The notes under the pieces: model-generated | What the model saw: only the letters and a program-made list of their open reading frames with translations | The model's database searches: none | What the model was told of the DNA's origin: nothing | Made by a program: the position numbers and the translations under genes | Shown: piece after piece, positions 15,668-16,738 of the stretch | How positions within the stretch are numbered: position 1 is the stretch's first letter | Layout of the letters: each line of letters starts with the position of its first letter | Origin: DASQDT01 sp036380435 | GTDB lineage: Bacteria; Acidobacteriota; Blastocatellia; Pyrinomonadales; Pyrinomonadaceae | Length of the DNA stretch: 16,738 nt | NCBI GenBank assembly: GCA_036380435.1 | Contig: DASVES010000493.1 | Span: 1-16,738 of the forward strand | Direction of reading: 5' to 3'

Positions 15668-15670
15668 CGC

Positions 15671-16522
15671 TCAGCTTCTATACTGTCGCTCGACGGCCTC
15701 GATCTTGGCGACGCGTTTCTTGTGCCGCTCCTCGCTAATTTCAGTCGCGAGCCAGACGCGGACGATGTCGCGCATCTCGTCGAGGGTGATGGCGCCGCTC
15801 CCCAGGGTGAGGACGTTGGCGTCGTTGTGCTCGCGGGAGTTGCGGGCGACCTTAGGGGAGTAGCAGGCGGCGGCGCGGACGCCGGGCACTTTGTTGGCGG
15901 TCATGGCGGAGCCGACGCCCGCGCCGTCCACGACGATGCCGAGGTCGGCCTCGCCCTCGGAGACGGCGCGCGCCACGGCGTGCGCGAAGTCGGGGTAATC
16001 GACCGCGTCTGTCGAGTCGGTGCCGAAGTCGCGCGTCTGGTGGCCGAGTTCGGCGAGGAGTTTTTTCAGCTCCTCCTTCATCGGATAGCCGCCGTGGTCG
16101 GCGCCGACGGCGACAATCTTCAGCGCCCGGCTCCCCCGCCGCGACACGCGGCGGACGAGTTCGATGCGCCGCTCGCGGACGATGTCGGCGGCCAGAGGCG
16201 TCAGGCGCGCGCCCTCCGCGACGCGCAAACGTGCGCCCTCCTCCAGCCCGCGCACGTCGTCTTCCGTGATGACCATCTTCGACGATTCGTCGCGCACGAA
16301 CGACGGCCCCTCGCTGCCATCGCCCGTCGGTGCCGTCTGGATGATGCGCGCGCGCGTCGTTCCAGAATCCGCACCCGCACGGCTTAATGACGGCGCGGAC
16401 TCAGACGGCCTCGCCGAGGCGGCGCCTGCCGTCGTCGCATCCTCCGCCGGAAGCGCGTTCTCCAGCACGTCTCTTACGAGCGCCCGCACGCGCTCGCGCG
16501 TCGATTGTGTGTCGTCGGCCAT
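15671..16522 (-). CDS. rpiB: RpiB/LacA-LacB-family sugar-phosphate isomerase with N-terminal microcompartment-type extension
   Basis: The catalytic domain (about 133-283) is RpiB-like: ADHGG (141-145), DFGTDS, VDYPDFA (174-180), DGAGVGSAMTANKVPGVRAA (199-218) and SREHNDANVLTLG (229-241). RpiB interconverts ribose-5- and ribulose-5-phosphate; relatives act on other sugar phosphates. At 283 residues it is almost twice the usual size because of a 130-residue N-terminal part. That part holds an amphipathic helix TRERVRALVRDVLENAL (8-24) like an encapsulation peptide, a disordered Ser/Ala linker (27-75), and a segment with ITEDDV...GARLTPLAADIVRERRI (85-120) resembling EutT-type microcompartment proteins. 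The usual catalytic cysteine position (C-G-T-G-I-G) holds D199. The start is the ATG at 16522-16520, chosen because the divergent duplicate at 16637 conserves exactly from there; no strong ribosome binding site is visible. First gene of a four-gene operon ending in deoC. Confidence 0.9.
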   Translation of the reverse strand: MADDTQSTRERVRALVRDVLENALPAEDATTAGAASARPSESAPSLSRAGADSGTTRARIIQTAPTGDGSEGPSFVRDESSKMVITEDDVRGLEEGARLRVAEGARLTPLAADIVRERRIELVRRVSRRGSRALKIVAVGADHGGYPMKEELKKLLAELGHQTRDFGTDSTDAVDYPDFAHAVARAVSEGEADLGIVVDGAGVGSAMTANKVPGVRAAACYSPKVARNSREHNDANVLTLGSGAITLDEMRDIVRVWLATEISEERHKKRVAKIEAVERQYRS

Positions 16523-16531
16523 AAGGCAAAA

Positions 16532-16636
16532 AGTGAGCAGTGAGCAGTAAGCAGTGAGCAGTAAAAACAAGTTCGGCGATGAGCGGCAAGCTACGTAAGC
16601 GTCCAACTGCTTACTGCTTACTGCTCACTGCTCACT
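16532..16636. repeat. Heptamer tandem repeats (AGCAGTG/AGCAGTA) in inverted orientation
   Basis: The left block, 16532-16562, consists of AGTGAGC/AGTAAGC-type heptamers. The right block, 16606-16636, is the reverse complement (ACTGCTT/ACTGCTC units) with a single mismatch. A 43-nt non-repeated spacer lies between. The right block runs directly into the ATG at 16637. Such 7-nt repeats occur between genes in several bacterial groups and are not a CRISPR. Confidence 0.85.
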
Positions 16637-16738
16637 ATGGCCGACGACACACAATCGACGCGCGAGCGCGTGCGGGCGCTCGTGAGAGACGTGCTGGAGA
16701 ACGCGCTCCCGGCGGAGGATGCGACGACGGCAGGCGCC
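16637..16738 (+). CDS. Start of a divergent gene with an N-terminus identical to that of RpiB (partial)
   Basis: The frame is open from ATG 16637 to the window end, giving 34 codons. All 34 residues are the same as the first 34 of the minus-strand RpiB-like protein, including the amphipathic helix TRERVRALVRDVLENAL. The two nucleotide differences are both silent, so the copy has been kept under protein-level selection or was duplicated recently. It could be a second RpiB or another enzyme carrying the same targeting helix; the part that would decide lies outside the window. No ribosome binding site is visible, because the heptamer repeat abuts the ATG. Confidence 0.75.
   Translation, partial: MADDTQSTRERVRALVRDVLENALPAEDATTAGA

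Larger units (their letters stand above)
16421..16738. repeat. Large imperfect inverted duplication spanning the starts of two divergent genes
   Basis: The outer arms, 16421-16522 and 16637-16738 (102 nt each, truncated by the window end), are reverse complements with only two differences that I can see: A/G in the Val codon of LVRD and T/C in the Leu codon of ALPA, both synonymous. The inner arms, 16532-16562 and 16606-16636, are 31 nt with one difference. A 9-nt stretch after the rpiB start (16523-16531) has no counterpart on the right. Confidence 0.92.

Noticed and set aside
16532..16636. CRISPR-like repeat array
   Set aside because: Units are 7 nt, contiguous and without unique spacers; they are simple heptamer repeats in inverted blocks.
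16421..16738. Assembly fold-back artefact as a full explanation of the inverted repeat
   Set aside because: The arms differ at two silent codon positions and by a 9-nt stretch next to the start, which a simple fold-back would not produce. Not fully excluded without long reads.

Overview
The window reads as a high-GC bacterial chromosome segment, most likely Acidobacteriota and possibly the Blastocatellia/Pyrinomonadales side. The main pointer is the secreted von Willebrand A protein at 10595-11899, which has the layout of the VWFA-related Acidobacterial domain family. Short heptamer and hairpin repeats between genes and GC-rich Arg/Ala codon use fit this. The taxonomy is inference; there is no rRNA gene here.

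Layout. (1) 6-3388: three unlinked plus-strand genes, namely a membrane-anchored PHP-domain phosphoesterase, a secreted trypsin-like serine protease and an orphan ECF sigma factor, separated by non-coding gaps and terminators. (2) 3832-5985: polyphosphate kinase ppk1. (3) 6164-11899: a plus-strand cluster of three tandem paralogous secreted proteins that carry kinase-like catalytic motifs, followed by a DUF4956-like membrane protein and the vWA protein. A long hairpin repeat lies between the second and third paralogs, and a four-helix-bundle gene remnant lies just before the vWA gene. (4) 11986-13284 (minus): glgC, glycogen synthesis. It is divergent from a small membrane protein at 13437-13880. 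(5) 13960-16522 (minus): a compact four-gene run transcribed as rpiB, zeta-toxin-like ATPase, small protein, deoC. (6) 16637 to the end (plus): the beginning of a divergent gene whose first 34 codons encode exactly the same peptide as the start of rpiB.

The most interesting part is region 5/6. Both DeoC and RpiB carry amphipathic N-terminal helices followed by linkers, as expected for encapsulation peptides that load enzymes into bacterial microcompartments. RpiB also has an extra segment resembling the 'RLTP-A' segment of EutT-type microcompartment proteins. DeoC plus RpiB is the enzyme signature of the sugar-phosphate-utilising (SPU) microcompartments. No shell protein is inside the window; if the reading is right, shell genes (BMC-H/T/P), an aldehyde dehydrogenase and PduL should lie beyond 16738 or elsewhere. 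A zeta-toxin-like P-loop protein and a small partner are embedded between the two enzymes with 3-nt and -4-nt spacing, which is not part of the usual description of such loci.

The second candidate system is region 3: three secreted proteins with a VAK...E...D(L/I)KxxN...DLG constellation like protein kinases, next to a DUF4956 protein. DUF4956 genes elsewhere sit beside CotH-type secretory kinases and VTC polyphosphate polymerases, so these paralogs may be a further secretory kinase family in the same kind of setting. This is inference from motifs and context.
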